From positions 21,510,066 to 21,574,065 of the forward strand of contig CM067506.1 in the NCBI GenBank assembly GCA_034509495.1: a stretch of DNA of 64,000 nucleotides. Reading direction: 5' to 3'. Position 1 is the stretch's first letter. Each line of letters starts with the position of its first letter. Shown here piece after piece: positions 37,031 through 48,691 of this stretch. The notes beneath the pieces were generated by a model. It worked only from the letters and a program-made list of their open reading frames with translations. It ran no database searches and was not told where the DNA came from. Both the position numbers and the translations under genes were made by a program. Source of the stretch: Acestrorhynchus altus (taxonomy: Eukaryota; Chordata; Actinopteri; Characiformes; Acestrorhynchidae).

Positions 37031-38469
37031 CAGTGTATCTGGAAAGTATTCACATCGCTTCACATATTTTTGCCTTATTCCAAAATGGACTAAATTAAAA
37101 TTTTTCTCCTCACATTTCTACACACAGTACCAAATGAAAAAAGTGACAGGTGTTTGTTTGAAACCTTTGCAAATTTATTTTTAAAATAAAAATACAGAAA
37201 GTTAACGTACGTAAGTATTTGCAGCCTTTGCCGTTTTACTCAAAATTCAGCTCAGGTGCATCTTGTTTCTACAGTTCATCCTTCAGATGTTTCTACAGCT
37301 TGGTTGGAGAACACCTGTGGTACATTCAATTGATTGGATATGAAGGCACACACATGTTTATATAAGGTCCCAGAGTAGACAGTGCATTCCAGAGAACAAT
37401 CCAAGCCACAAAGTCTAAGCAATTATATGCAGAAACATTATTGTATTGAGACACAGATCTGGGGAAGGGTACAGAAACATATCTGCTACCTTTTATGTCC
37501 CAATCAGCACAGTGACCTCCATCATCCATAAATGGAAGAACTTTGAAACCACCAGTACTCTTCCTAGAGCTGCTCGCCTGGCCAAACTAAGTATGGAACC
37601 CAATAACCCAATGGTCACTCTTACAAAACTCTAATGTTGCTCCATGGAGCCAGGAGAATCTTCCAGAAGGACAACCATTTCTGCAGCACTCTACCAATCA
37701 GGTCTGTATGGTTGAGTGGCCAAATGGAAGCCACTTGTCAGTAAAAGGCACATGACAGCCTTTTTGAAGTTTGCCAAAAGGCACTTAAAGGACTCAGACC
37801 ATGAGAAACAAAAAGAAGAGAACTTCTTGGACTGAATGCCAAACATCATGTCTGGAGGAAACCAGGCACTGCTCATCACCTAGCCAATACCATTTGTACA
37901 GTGAAGCATCATGGTTGTTGCATCATGCTGCGGAGATGTTTCTCTGCAGCAGGAACTGGAAGACTAGTCAGGGTCAAGTGAAAGTGGACAGCAGCGATGT
38001 ACAGAGACATCCTTGATGACCTATTCAAGAGTGCTCTGGACCGCAGACTGGGATGAGGGTGTATCTTCCAACAACACTAATCATACCAAGATAACAAAGA
38101 GGTGGCTTTGGGACAACTCTGTGAATGTCCTTGATTGGCCCACACAAAGCCCAAACTTGAACCTGGTTGAAAATCTCTGGAGATAACTAAAAATGGCTGT
38201 GCACAGGCACTCAACATCCAATCTGATGGAGCTTGATAAGTTCTGCAAAGAGTGGGAGAAACTTCTGTGAAGGCTGTGAATACTTATGTACGTGTTATAT
38301 TTTGTGTTTTATTTTTAATATATTTGCAAAGATTTTCAACAAACATTTCTCACTTTGTCATGTGGGGGGTATTGTGCATAGAATTATGATGAGTAAATGA
38401 ATTTAATCCATTTTGGAATAACAAAATGTGGAAAATGTGAAACACTGTGAATACTTTCCGGATGCACTG
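37031..38469 (+). mobile_element. Tc1/mariner element, nearly full length, dead
   Basis: The element is 1,439 bp and flanked by TA at 37029-37030 and 38470-38471, the target-site duplication of this superfamily. The terminal inverted repeats start CAGTGTATCTGGAAAGTATT on the left and, complemented, CAGTGCATCCGGAAAGTATT on the right. Similarity continues for about 200 bp, including the shared block TTATTCCAAAATGGA. The interior, read +, gives Tc1 transposase pieces in order: a DNA-binding part (GKGYRNISATFYVPISTVTS, IIHKWKNF) near 37450-37540, RHLKDSDHEKQ near 37780-37815, and DWPTQSPNLNLVENLW near 38133-38180 around the third catalytic residue. Many stops and frameshifts occur, and the second catalytic Asp region is not recognisable. 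A usual Tc1 element is about 1.2-1.6 kb, so this copy has decayed by point changes and small indels rather than by large deletion. Confidence 0.92.
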
Positions 38470-40216
38470 TAAATATTGTCCAGAAGATATTGCATTTAAT
38501 ACAATGGGTTTTAAACAGAATGTACTTTTAGTAATAGAAAGAATACTATGGGTAAATGTACTCTAGGTGCACTATATGTGTGCCTTGCACATACATGTAT
38601 ATTTGTGTGGGAGATACTACAAGATTAGTGAGTATATAACTAAATACCTTTTCGTATGGATTATTTAGCTCACATTGCATGGGATGTGAAGATAAAACAG
38701 AAAACAGAAAATCTGGGCCAGCAGGTCATTCAAAGTCAACAAAAAGACAAAAAAGAACATTACCAATACCTTAAGGCTAAGTAATAATCTTCAGTCCAGA
38801 TGCAGCCAAGGTCTCAGGATCTACAGAAAAACAAAACAAAACAAAAAATATATTATACTATTAAATGGGTTCTCATGCTAAAGAATGGGACACTACTGTC
38901 ATCGCTTGGTAAGGAGTGGTAATGCGCCTTCTGAACAATATGCAAACTATTCCTTTATTCCTTACAGCACAACATAATGAAGTTGACACAGAGAGAATCA
39001 TACCATCATTTCAAGCATCACAGTCTAGATGAGGAAACCTACAGTGAATGGGTAAATTTTTAACTTCTCATTGTAAGCACATGAAACAAATTTATATATT
39101 TTTTTGAATGTCTTACAGCTTAAATGGTAATTAGCAAGGTCTCCTACGTGGATAGTATTATCTGGAAATCAGTAATGCCCCATGCCATACAAACCATGGT
39201 ATCAATAGAAGTTTTATTGAACATGGGAAGTGCAAATAATCTCAGTGTTCGTCATTGCAGGTGAATCCAGGGAGTGCATGGCTTCAGGATGGTAGGAATG
39301 TTCTCCCCACATTCCAACAACTTCAACACAATGGAGTCATAAAATATGTCATAAAAGCATGCCCTCTGCTTCTAGAGATACCGCAGGCCTAGAGCAAAGG
39401 AACAGCACAATGAAATATAATGGAATGTTCTAGCAATCGATGATTTACAGCAAGGCACACTTGTGCATCAGTGAGGAATTGACTAATGCCCTTTTCCCAG
39501 GCTTTTCTAAATCCATGTTTATATTTCAAGAAATCTAGACCGCTGCTCTTCATACAGAACACATCTGGCATCTGAATAATGAACACGAGTCATTTAAAGG
39601 CTGCCTTTAACCTTTAGAAACATTGTCCAGTGTTCTGGCATGTTTTCATAGTTTGTCACAGCAGACAGTCACACATGACAGATATTGCTCTTTTCAGGAG
39701 ATCCTAGGCTTTTTAAATTTGTCTTCGTTTAAGATGTAAAGATGAAGAGAATTTAAATATTTGTATGAATCTGACTGTGTTTAGATCAAAAGTTTACTTG
39801 ACCTACATTATTTTTGGTTAAACCACTATGATTAGATAGGGTCTCGTAGTTTATAGTTTGCATTTATGTGTATGTGTCTGAAGGTTACTGTGATCCTGAG
39901 TTAAGAAGCCTAGAAAACAGCCTGTAACTGCCCGCAAAATGCAAATCTCAGGTTCTAAGACTTGATGTCAATGTAAGACACACCTGAAAAATAGTAGCAT
40001 ATTCATGTTGAGCAGTATATCCTGAGGTTAAGTGGTTGAGATCAGATCTTTGAGAAGAACTAGGCCGCACTATGATTAATACTTATTTGTTGCATTGCTA
40101 CAGCAGCAGCTTACCCCTGCCTCTTGGCACTCCTCAATGGTGGCAGGCTAGTTGCATTGGATTTCCAGAAAGGTTATAAGCAGCTCCCCCATCAGACCAA
40201 AGCCCACACTTTTCTG

Positions 40217-40218
<2 letters not shown>

Positions 40219-40296
<78 letters not shown>
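40219..40296 (+). repeat. (CA)n microsatellite, about 38 units
   Basis: Long uninterrupted CA array, likely to be polymorphic. Confidence 0.98.
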
Positions 40297-40297
<1 letters not shown>

Positions 40298-41237
40298 TGC
40301 AGACCCTGGCTGGGCTCCAGTCACAGACTGCTTTGGTATTTCAAAGAGGGAGAAAACAAGGCCCATCTCCTCCTCCACAAGAATCCAGGGAAAATGTGCC
40401 TGCTGACTGATATCTAACCACACCATGAGCACAGTGCTACAAAGGCACACTCATTCTGTTCACTGACAGCTTCAAAGCAAAAAACTCACATAAGCTTCAC
40501 ACAAGAAACACAAAGGATTCGGGAACACTCTCTCTTTAGAAAAACTGTAAATTGGATGTCCTGTGTCACAGATAAAATGATTTACATTATGGTTACCTTC
40601 CAAGCTAAAGTCAACAGGCTGTTTAAATATCTGATCCCAGTATCCTTTAATATTGCCTCTGTTCTGGGTCTGCAATGATAATCTGGAATGTATGGAGAGA
40701 AACCTGCTGTCTGAGCAGTGTTGAGCCAATGTAAACTGCAAGTGATTTGTTGAAACATATATATCATGTAGTCTGTGCATGCCGTACAGTCCTGCTTCAG
40801 ATAACATAAAGCAGATCTTACTGGTTGCTTACTGGTTCATCATTCTCCTTCTGAAGGAGGTAGGGCCTGGAAAACTTATTACCAGAGAATAAAAAAAATA
40901 AAAAAAATTTAATTTCCATAATGTTTATAATGACCATAATGTGGGGTTTCCATGACCTTATTCTCTTTCTGCTCCAGACAGGTTTGAGTTATGTAGTTAA
41001 TTTTGTAGTTTTATTTACTTGGCACAGACATGTTGGGTGTAGAAACAAATGCTGCCACCCAATTGGCTATTACACACCAATACTATAAAGTACAGATTAT
41101 GTACTAATCTTAATAGTGTGGGTTTGGCAGGTTAGAATTTTGATTCTGATCAGCTATAACAGTCCAAATAAATCATGCAATAGCCAGAGCACTGCTCATC
41201 CACTGGCTCACTTTTTTTAGCACTGAGCATGCAATTC

Positions 41238-41240
<3 letters not shown>

Positions 41241-41309
<69 letters not shown>
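41241..41309. repeat. (TA)n array with central CAT break
   Basis: About 34 TA units interrupted once by CAT near 41278. Self-complementary, so it can form a cruciform or hairpin. Confidence 0.97.
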
Positions 41310-41313
<4 letters not shown>

Positions 41314-41366
41314 CACCTATTTTACAAGTGTTGTTATCCTTTTTCAGATAGGTAAGCAATCTCTTA

Positions 41367-41690
41367 AATAAAGGTAAAATATTCTTGAGTATAAACGAGC
41401 AACTAAACTATTTGAAATGGACTTCAGATGTTAAATTATTTAATATCTTCAATAAAAGTAAAACATGCTGTGAAAAATAAACATGGTCGAACCACTTTAG
41501 GGGGACTTTTAGAAATAGCTTCTAAATAAGGTCAAATATTATGTGAGTAAATAAACAGAAACAAACTTGTGAGAAGAGGACTTTTAAAATGAATTAAACT
41601 TTATATAAGCGTAAAATATTCAATCATAAATAAACAGGGGAAATAAGCGTGTTTTAAGATGACTTTTTTCAATGAACTGGCATCTTAAAC
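41367..41690. repeat. Degenerate tandem repeat, about four units of about 80 bp
   Basis: Each unit carries an AATAA(A)GGTAAAATATTC-like start, a middle with AATAAAC, and an end like GGACTTTTA(AAAT). Units begin near 41367, 41447, 41526 and 41603. Divergence is high, so it is an old minisatellite or satellite remnant. Confidence 0.55.
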
Positions 41691-42594
41691 TGTTGGACAT
41701 ATTAAGTAAATAATCTTAACATAACATGTTTTCATAATGTGATCACACTATTTTTATGGAACCAAATATAGTTGTTTTAGTGTTAAAAATAGTGTTAAAG
41801 AACACTGTAGCTTTATTCTTATGGGTGTACTGTAAGTTATTCTGTAATTAGTATGAAAGTAAATCATGTATTTAAGAGTAGAATGTTGAAATTGAGCTCA
41901 CAAATGTGCTTTTATTATTAAAATTAAGTGACTTTGTGCCTTGTTTGTATTAGACATTACCTATCATTCATGTACTAAATTATGAAAAAGGTTTGGCTGA
42001 TAAAGTCAACTCCATCCTTATCTCACAAGCCAGGCAGCATTCTCAGCTCTGGGTCTCCCTCCAGTGGTTGCGCCTGTCTTCCCACATCTATACCAGATAT
42101 CAAGATAAAGTAAACAAATCCTTATTTTAAACAGCGAGGCATTGGTCCCATCATTCTTATGAAAACAGCTTCATATGTTTTCAGCATATATGGTTTGTGG
42201 ACGATTCATGCTAATGTAGCCAAAAAGAGCCAAGGAGCTGCATTGTTTTCTTGTGCACTAATTTGAACCTCAGCCATGTGAAATCTGAAACCTGTGCAGA
42301 GTTGACCTTCCCATCTCTCATCACACATTTCAGAGACTGACACTTTTTGCAAAGGTTTTGATTACACTCTGAGCATGTGAAAAATGCCTGCTCCCCTTCA
42401 GGTAAGGCCTTCCATTTCACCTTTTCCACTCTCATGCCTTTCCTTATCAAAGAGCTGCTTAAGGGCTTATATATATATATATACTAAATTTACTTATATT
42501 TTAAGTTTTTCATTATTAAGCAGGTTATTATAATGATGGAGGTTTGCTCACAGTCTCACAGAACCAATGCCGTTGCAGTGATCTGCATAAACAT

Positions 42595-42800
42595 ACGCAG
42601 GCCGAGACGTCACTCCCAACAGTAGGACGCTCTTTTATATCCTCCGCCGGAAGCCGCTTCGGGTGGCTTTAAGCGGCTGCTTTCGTCTCCCGCAGTATCC
42701 GAACAGGCAGCGAGGTGGCGTCACTGAACCAGTTTCTGGGTTGCGGAGGAGAGGCGGAGGAGAGGAGGAGGAGGAGGAGGAGGAGGAGGAGGACTATCGG
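42595..42800 (+). promoter_or_regulatory. ubtd1: ubtd1 promoter and noncoding first exon
   Basis: A sharply GC- and CpG-rich patch in AT-rich surroundings. It contains a CRE-like GACGTCAC near 42607, a TTTTATAT element near 42632 and an ETS-like CCGGAAG near 42648. It ends in a purine tract of GGA repeats (42745-42793) and a consensus donor ATCG|GTAAGA with GT at 42800-42801. The arrangement fits a transcription start followed by a short untranslated exon spliced to the coding exon at 44112. No transcript proves it. Confidence 0.6.
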
Positions 42801-43470
42801 TAAGATATTGCAGTAACTTTAGGGTTTATGGACGCGGGTCTTGGCTATTTATTTATGTGTCAGTTCCGCCCAGGATGAACACGAACGTCTGAAACGTCTA
42901 ACAAATGCGATGTGAAGTCTATCGGTAGTGGTTCATACTAAAAAGTTAAAACATGTCTTTTCCTTCTTTTTGCCTTACAAAAGGTGGCCGTTTTTCTAGA
43001 GGTCACGTGTGTGCTTATTCAGCACTTAAATTTCACAGTATTTAAATTCCTTTAAAATCATATTTAATTGGTAAAGGATGTGCTGAGGATGTGTTTACAT
43101 TTTTATTATGTATTAATAATTCGCTCTAAATGGCAGAAAGGGCATAAAGTCCGGGACACACTTTTGCAAAGCGATCACGGTAAGTTTATTTTGGTCTCGC
43201 TGAGCCGCCGCTCGCTGGAGGGTTAACTGTGTTTTTGCTCAGTGTTTAGGCTGGGAGGGCTTTATGGGCCGTTAGCAGACACTTCATGATCTGTACTGTT
43301 GATTTATTTCTTTGTGTTATGCTTTGTGTAGTTGCTGGCGCTGTCGGCCGTGTTGATCGTCATGTAAACTCTTCAGTTGTCAGGAACACTAGTCCACCTT
43401 AACAAACTTTACGCTGGAAACACCACCGACCACCAGACACCCAAGAGAAAAGCTGTCTGCAGAGGACTAA

Positions 43471-44038
43471 CTCCTGCTGTTGGTCTGTCAGTGCAGACTC
43501 CTGCTGTTGGTCTGTCAGTGCAGACTCCTGCTGTTGGTCTGTCAGTGCAGACTCCTGCTGATGGTCTGACAGTGCAGACTCCTGTTGTTAGTCCGACAGT
43601 GCAGACTCCTGATCCAGCTTATGGTCTGACAGTGCAGACTCCTGCTGATGGGCTGACAGTGCAGACTCCTGCTCCAGCTGATGGTCTGACAGTGCAGACT
43701 CCTGCTGATGGTCTGACAGTTCAGACTCCTGCTGATGGTCTGACAGTTCAGACTCCTGCTGTTGGGCTGACAGTGCAGACTCCTGCTCCTGCTGATGGTC
43801 TGACAGTGCAGACTCCAGCTGATGATCTGAGGTGCAGACTCCTGCTCCTGCCGTTGGTCTGACAGTGCAGACTCCTGCTCCTGCTGTTGGTCTGACGGTG
43901 AAGACTCCTGCTCTTGGTCTGACGGTGCAGACTCCTGCTCTTGGTCTGACGGTGCAGGCTCCTGCTGTTGGTCTGACAGTGCAGGCTCCTGCTGTTGGTC
44001 TGAGAGTGCAGACTCCTGCTGCTGGTCTGACAGTGTTG
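43471..44038. repeat. 20-unit, 27/33-bp minisatellite in the ubtd1 leader region
   Basis: The consensus unit begins CTCCTGCTGTTGGTCTGAC and ends AGTGCAGA. Units start at 43471, 43498, 43525, 43552, 43579 and onward for 20 copies. Most are 27 bp; at least five are 33 bp with an extra CCTGCT- or CCAGCT-like hexamer. Unit 13 (near 43813) is 26 bp. Because lengths are multiples of three, frames stay open on both strands until unit 13 breaks them. The repeated peptides (QTPAVGLTV on +, RSLHCQTNS on -) are therefore most likely by-products. The array sits 74 bp before the ubtd1 start codon. Confidence 0.95.
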
Positions 44039-44111
44039 TTTGGTCTTATGCTTTAACTTCCAAGCTGCACCAGTAAGGACCTGGACATAAAATGCCCCAG
44101 TGAGTGGAGAT

Positions 44112-47100
44112 ATGGGGGGCTGTGTTGGTACGGTGCGAGGTGGTGGAACTGCTGGTTCTTCCAGAAGTGGCTCCAGATACAGCAAAAAGAGAGCAGGTAA
44201 GTGAAAGGCTGTGCACCAAGGCTCTAAGATTATTTCTTAACTATCTGAAGATCAGTGTTCATCACAAGTTATTTAAAATTGAGATTACACTGATATTTCA
44301 GAACTGGCATATAGTTTGTGTGCTTTCAAGTGTTCTCAAATAAAGAACTTAATTCTGTGTTCATGCCAGTGTTCACTACACTACTGGATTACTGTTAGGA
44401 ACTTAATGGGCTTTAAATTGGGAAAGAGATCTCATACTGTTTGTTCCTGATTCCTTAATCTCAGAATTGATATAGGGTAAATTGCTTAATTGATTCCTTC
44501 TCCCAAAAGCTCATTTTACCAAGAAACCAAATAAGATTAGCACCTCTGAGATTAGACAACACCCAGTTTGTATTTTCTGGAATTGCTTTGTAGAAGTGCT
44601 ATGATGGCATCTTCAGGATGCCCCATGCTGGGCAATCCTAGGATTTACTGTTGCTTTATTTTTGACTCTTAGTCTTGTTCTTAAAGAGACTTGATTGGAT
44701 TAGGCCCTAGGTTGGCTGAGAAGGGTTTACTTTGTATCTTCCCAAAGAGCTCCAAGAAGTTTCTGTGTTTTGATTCTTGGATTCATTTTGGTGAGCACAC
44801 ACAGCCTCAGGAGCAGATGATGGGCATAAAGGAACATCTTTCTGATTGTCTATCTTGGTGACTGGAGTAATTTTTAAGTGAATGAAGAAGTGTTGTTGAT
44901 GTAGAATCTTCATTTTGCTGTGAGACAAGTCCCTGGATTGTAAAACGATGGGAGTGGCAAACTCAAGAGACTCTTACACATCAGTTACTGTTTTGCTGAA
45001 AAGTAAGTACAGTAACAGTTCCTTCTGGTGAAGTGCGGTGTTAATAGGCTGATGGATCATGAAAGATTAAAGAAGAAATTCTTTGTGATTAATGCAGGTT
45101 GTATAGTGATTTTAAACCTCTGTCTTCCTCCTCTTCTTGTTTTTTTTACACTTTTAAAAATAAGGATGGCAAGCCGTTCCTCTTACAGGCAAAACTGAAG
45201 TCAAATTGAATGAATGTCTAATCTTCTTCGTCTAGTAATTGGAAGGGATTTTGTTAACATGCAACATGTCGGACAAGCTACAGTAGCTTTGCAGACACTG
45301 CTGGCTTCATGCTTCATGTCTCTCCAACTAAAATGTCTGTAGCATATTCCAGCAGGGGCTTACTGTTTCTCATTAAGCAGCTTTTGAAATACAGCAATGC
45401 TTTAGCCTATAGGAATCAGTTTTCCTTTTAGTGACACAGCAATATGACATCATTTGTTGGATTATCAATCAGATACAATTTGCATTTATTTTTTACGAGC
45501 GTTAGAATTATTTTTAAGTAGCAGCCATGTTTGTTGTCCTCCTCCACAACCCCCAGCTAACAACATGCAAAAGAGATTAGTTTCTCAGTCACTCTGAAGA
45601 TGCAGTGAGCGTGAAGGTACATGAGGACAAGGAGCAGTGGCTCAGCAGTATTTCCTAGCAGTTGTAACCCTGAGCACATTACAAAACACTCCCAGTCGTT
45701 TATTGTGTGCTTTAGCACATGCTGGCAAGGCATGCACTATGGGAAAGACACGTAAATCCTGTTATGTGTTACCCGATTAAGGTTGTAATCCAAAGCACTA
45801 TAAATAATTTGTTGTTTTTGTTTTTTCTTCTCCAGCTCTGTCAGCTAAACCTCAGCTCTGACAGTAGAAATTGATAGTTCAGCTGCTGTTTGTATTTTGT
45901 AAATATTAGTGCTGAATAATAAATATTGAACAATTTGCAATGCAATGTTTCTTTTGCTTGGAACAAAAAGAAAATTTGTACTGTTCTCATTTTCCACATT
46001 TTCCATTTACCACTAATTATCATGATTAAAGCGTTATCTTTAAAGATGAAGTATTTTTTGCATTATCATGATACTCATTACGCTTTCCTGAGCATTGTGG
46101 ATACTATCAGTACTAAAGGAACAGTCACCAATATTTCTTTACAGAGCTTATCTGCACTGTTTAATTGCATCTTTTCTGAAAGTTTAAGTTTACAGCTTTT
46201 AAACATTTTGCATTTTTTGTTCCGGATTCCTCCTGGATGCCTCTGTCCATTGCAGAGATTTGTTAAATTCCTCCTCCGGCACATAATGAAGTACTGATTA
46301 GCCACTGGATAACAATTACAGTAGTAGTGGGATGCCTGCCATGAGGAGAGGTTAGGAGAAGGTTGATCAAAACAATGATAAATGTAAAGCCACTACTATT
46401 GTACTTTGTTTATTCTAATATCAAGTAAAAATTCACTGCACAGATAAGGAGCTTTTTAACTGCCAATTTGTCTGGTGCTTAAAACATTGGTGCAGTGCTG
46501 TACATCATTCGCTGTTTTCCCCATACCATACTCTGCAGGTGTTTTAAATTCCACCTTACTAATCTGGGGTGATGTGTTAGAGGCTTACCTGCCCTCTGCT
46601 GAACTCTACGAGGTCCATGTGTCTTGGCTGCTCAGACACCCTGGACTGCAGGACCGTGACTCGAGCCAATTTGGCATCACAGATAGAGAGGTGTAGAAAG
46701 ATGTTCTCTGAGCTGCTCAAATTAGAAAGCTGAATACTATTCCTGTCCTGTGTTACTATCTACCCTTCATGCTTCATTTAAGATGTCTTTTCCATTCAGG
46801 CGATACAGTGGCTCAGTTCAAATCAAAAAATGTTTTTTTGTTTGTTTGTTTTTTGTTTTTGCGTCTATGTAAAACTGCATGCTTAAAAATTAGGTTTCTT
46901 TAGTGAAGGAAATGGTTTTAAATAGCAGTGCTTCCCAACCCTGTTCCTGAAGGCACACGTGCTCTACACATTTTAGCTTTAACACACCCCTTGGAACTCT
47001 GAAGAGCTTGTTAATGAGCTGAATAGATGAATCAGATGTGTGAAGAGGATGGTAAGCCCTAAAATATGCAGAGCAGGTATGCCTCCAGGAACAGGGTTGG

Positions 47101-48287
47101 GAAGAACCATGAACACTCAAAGAAACCTTTGCATGAATAAAAGGAGATTAATGATTAATGGAGAATGCATTGTTGAGGGTTCTATACAGCACAAAAAAGG
47201 GTTCTATTATTAGAAATTTAACATCTAAACAGTAGTATATCCCTTTGTTGATGCTATATAAAATCCTTGTCCAAAAGGTTATGTATAGATCCCTCTATAG
47301 TGCATTTTTCTATCAATCTGCAGAACTCTTAAAAGATGCAAAGAACCAATTTCATTGTTCTATATAGAATCGTTTTCTGTACTGAAGAAACCTAATTTTT
47401 AAATGTGTACTCAAACACTTGAATATAGGCTTCTGCCTCAATTCAACTCTTGCTGTGCTTCCTTTAGGACGTAATGAGCCTCTTAAAAAAGACAGGCCCA
47501 AATGGAAGAGTGACTATCCAATGACAGAAGGCCAGCTGCGCAGCAAAAGAGATGAATTTTGGGATACTGCACCTGCTTTTGATGGACGGAAAGAGATTTG
47601 GGATGCCTTGAAAGCTGCTGCAGTGGCAATTGAATGTAATGACCATGAGCTTGCGCAGGCTATTGTTGATGGTGCAAGCATCACACTACCACACGGTAAG
47701 GGCATAGTTCCCAAATACAATCTGCAGTAAATGTAAGTCTTGGATTATTATGTTAATTTTGTTGTTAATTTTGGTAACATTTATATATATTTATGACAGA
47801 ATAACAGTATTAATTGTGCTGTTTACATGCTGTGTGCATCATAATCTCTCCGAATCTGGTACTGATTGAAACTTTTTGTTTTTTTCTGAAATGAATCTCA
47901 GGTTCTCTAATGGAGTGCTATGATGAGCTTGGAAACCGGTACCAGCTTCCTGCCTACTGCTTGGCTCCTCCAGTCAACCTGATCTCTGAGCGCAGTGAAA
48001 ACGACATATCTGAAAACACTGAGCTGCAAGATAAGAAAGAGAAAGAAGAGTTCCAGCTGAAGGTGCGTCTCTCCACAGGGAAGGACCTGCGGCTGAGTGC
48101 CAGCATGGCTGACTCCATCTGCCAGCTCAAGAAGCAGCTGCAAGTACAGGAAGACATTGATGCCACCAACCAGCGCTGGTTCTTCTCTGGAAAGCTGCTC
48201 ACAGACAAAACTCGTCTACAGGACACCAAAATTCAGAAAGACTTTGTAATCCAGGTCATTGTCAAACAACCTGTCATTCCCATCTGA
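44112..48287 (+). CDS. ubtd1: Ubtd1, ubiquitin domain-containing protein 1, 3 coding exons, 232 aa
   Basis: Exons 44112-44196, 47468-47695 and 47902-48287 join in phase to 699 nt. The ATG at 44112 was chosen because it yields MGGCVG, the N-myristoylation-type start of the UBTD1/2 family (Gly2, with Cys4 able to be palmitoylated). The join KKRAG|RNEPLKK then continues the family consensus. Residues 29-105 form the conserved N-terminal domain (KWKSDYPMT, RSKRDEFWDTAPAF, ASITLPHG). Residues 106-125 hold CYDELGNRYQLP. A charged linker follows, then a ubiquitin-like fold from about 155 to 228 (LKVRLSTGKDLRLSAS, QRWFFSGKLLTD, KIQKDFVIQVIV). The C-terminus ends in PVIPI and lacks the GG needed for conjugation, as usual for the family. 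The Ub-like domain is closer to UBTD1 than UBTD2. Mammalian UBTD1 is reported to bind UBE2D-type E2 enzymes and to affect p53/MDM2 and YAP turnover. The fish copy (a or b) cannot be assigned. Confidence 0.96.
46926..47110. mobile_element. hAT-like MITE, copy 1
   Basis: The left end CAGTGCTTCCCAACCCTGTT pairs with a right end containing CCAGGAACAGGGTTGGGAAG. The interior has TTAATGAGCTGAA as in the other copies at 60199 and 63046. The last bases of the right terminus are worn, so the target duplication cannot be read. Confidence 0.75.
47168..47400. repeat. GGTTCTATA-type inverted-repeat MITE
   Basis: GGGTTCTATACAGCACAAAA at 47178 is roughly inverted at TATAGAATCGTTTTCTGTAC near 47363, with AAGAACC-type words between. 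It lies just upstream of ubtd1 coding exon 2. Confidence 0.5.
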
Positions 48288-48660
48288 ACAGGTATTCCCA
48301 GGATGAACTCCTGAGGTCATGGGACATGAGGGACCCACAAGGTTGTGAGGAAGCCTTTCTGAGGTGTTCTAGCTTTTAAATGAACATTTTAAATGCCTTG
48401 CGCTCTTGGCGTTCATTTCAGTGTCCTCTGTTTGTCTAGTAGATATCTATTTTTCGCATCCTTTGTGCTGTCTTCTGCGTTGACAATCAGACAAGGTTGG
48501 TGTCCTGCATTGACAAGAAATAAGTTATTGAGATTTTTCAAGCGTTCTTAGAAAAACTCTGGTGTATTGAGTCATTATTTCAAGTGTTGTTCAGTTGGTT
48601 TACTTTCAAGTCAGGGTCTCATATTCAAAGGTTAACTTCAGAAGTCACTCCATTGATTTT

Positions 48661-48691
<31 letters not shown>

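Larger units (their letters stand above)
38472..42590. other. Spacer upstream of ubtd1
   Basis: Holds a CA array, a TA array and a tandem repeat listed separately. No gene is recognised. A splice-like segment 38968-39051 and a cysteine-containing open frame on the minus strand at 42211-42450 were considered and are discussed elsewhere. Confidence 0.45.
44197..47467 (+). other. ubtd1 intron between coding exons 1 and 2
   Basis: Starts GTAAGT and ends CCTTTAG. Contains a hAT-like MITE at 46926-47110 and an AAGAACC-type repeat at 47168-47400. The rest, from 44200 to 46900, shows no gene or named repeat. Confidence 0.6.

Noticed and set aside
38968..39051. Splice-like segment: acceptor CCTTACAG at 38967, possible donor TGG|GTAAAT
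   Set aside because: No coding similarity, no matching partner exon, and it lies between genes beyond the likely poly(A) site at 36090. Could be chance.
40124..40450. Open frames on both strands through the CA array
   Set aside because: Produced by the (CA)n repeat, which reads as His-Thr or Cys-Val runs; not genes.
43377..43862. 161-codon + frame encoding QTPAVGL-type repeats
   Set aside because: It has no ATG at its start, is made of minisatellite, and lies upstream of the true ubtd1 start codon.
43748..44185. 145-codon minus-strand frame encoding RSLHCQTNS-type repeats
   Set aside because: Shadow of the same minisatellite and of ubtd1 coding exon 1.
44104..44343. 79-codon + frame starting at ATGGAGATATGG
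   Set aside because: Wrong frame: the ATG at 44112 gives the family-specific MGGCVG start and a phase-correct splice to the next exon.
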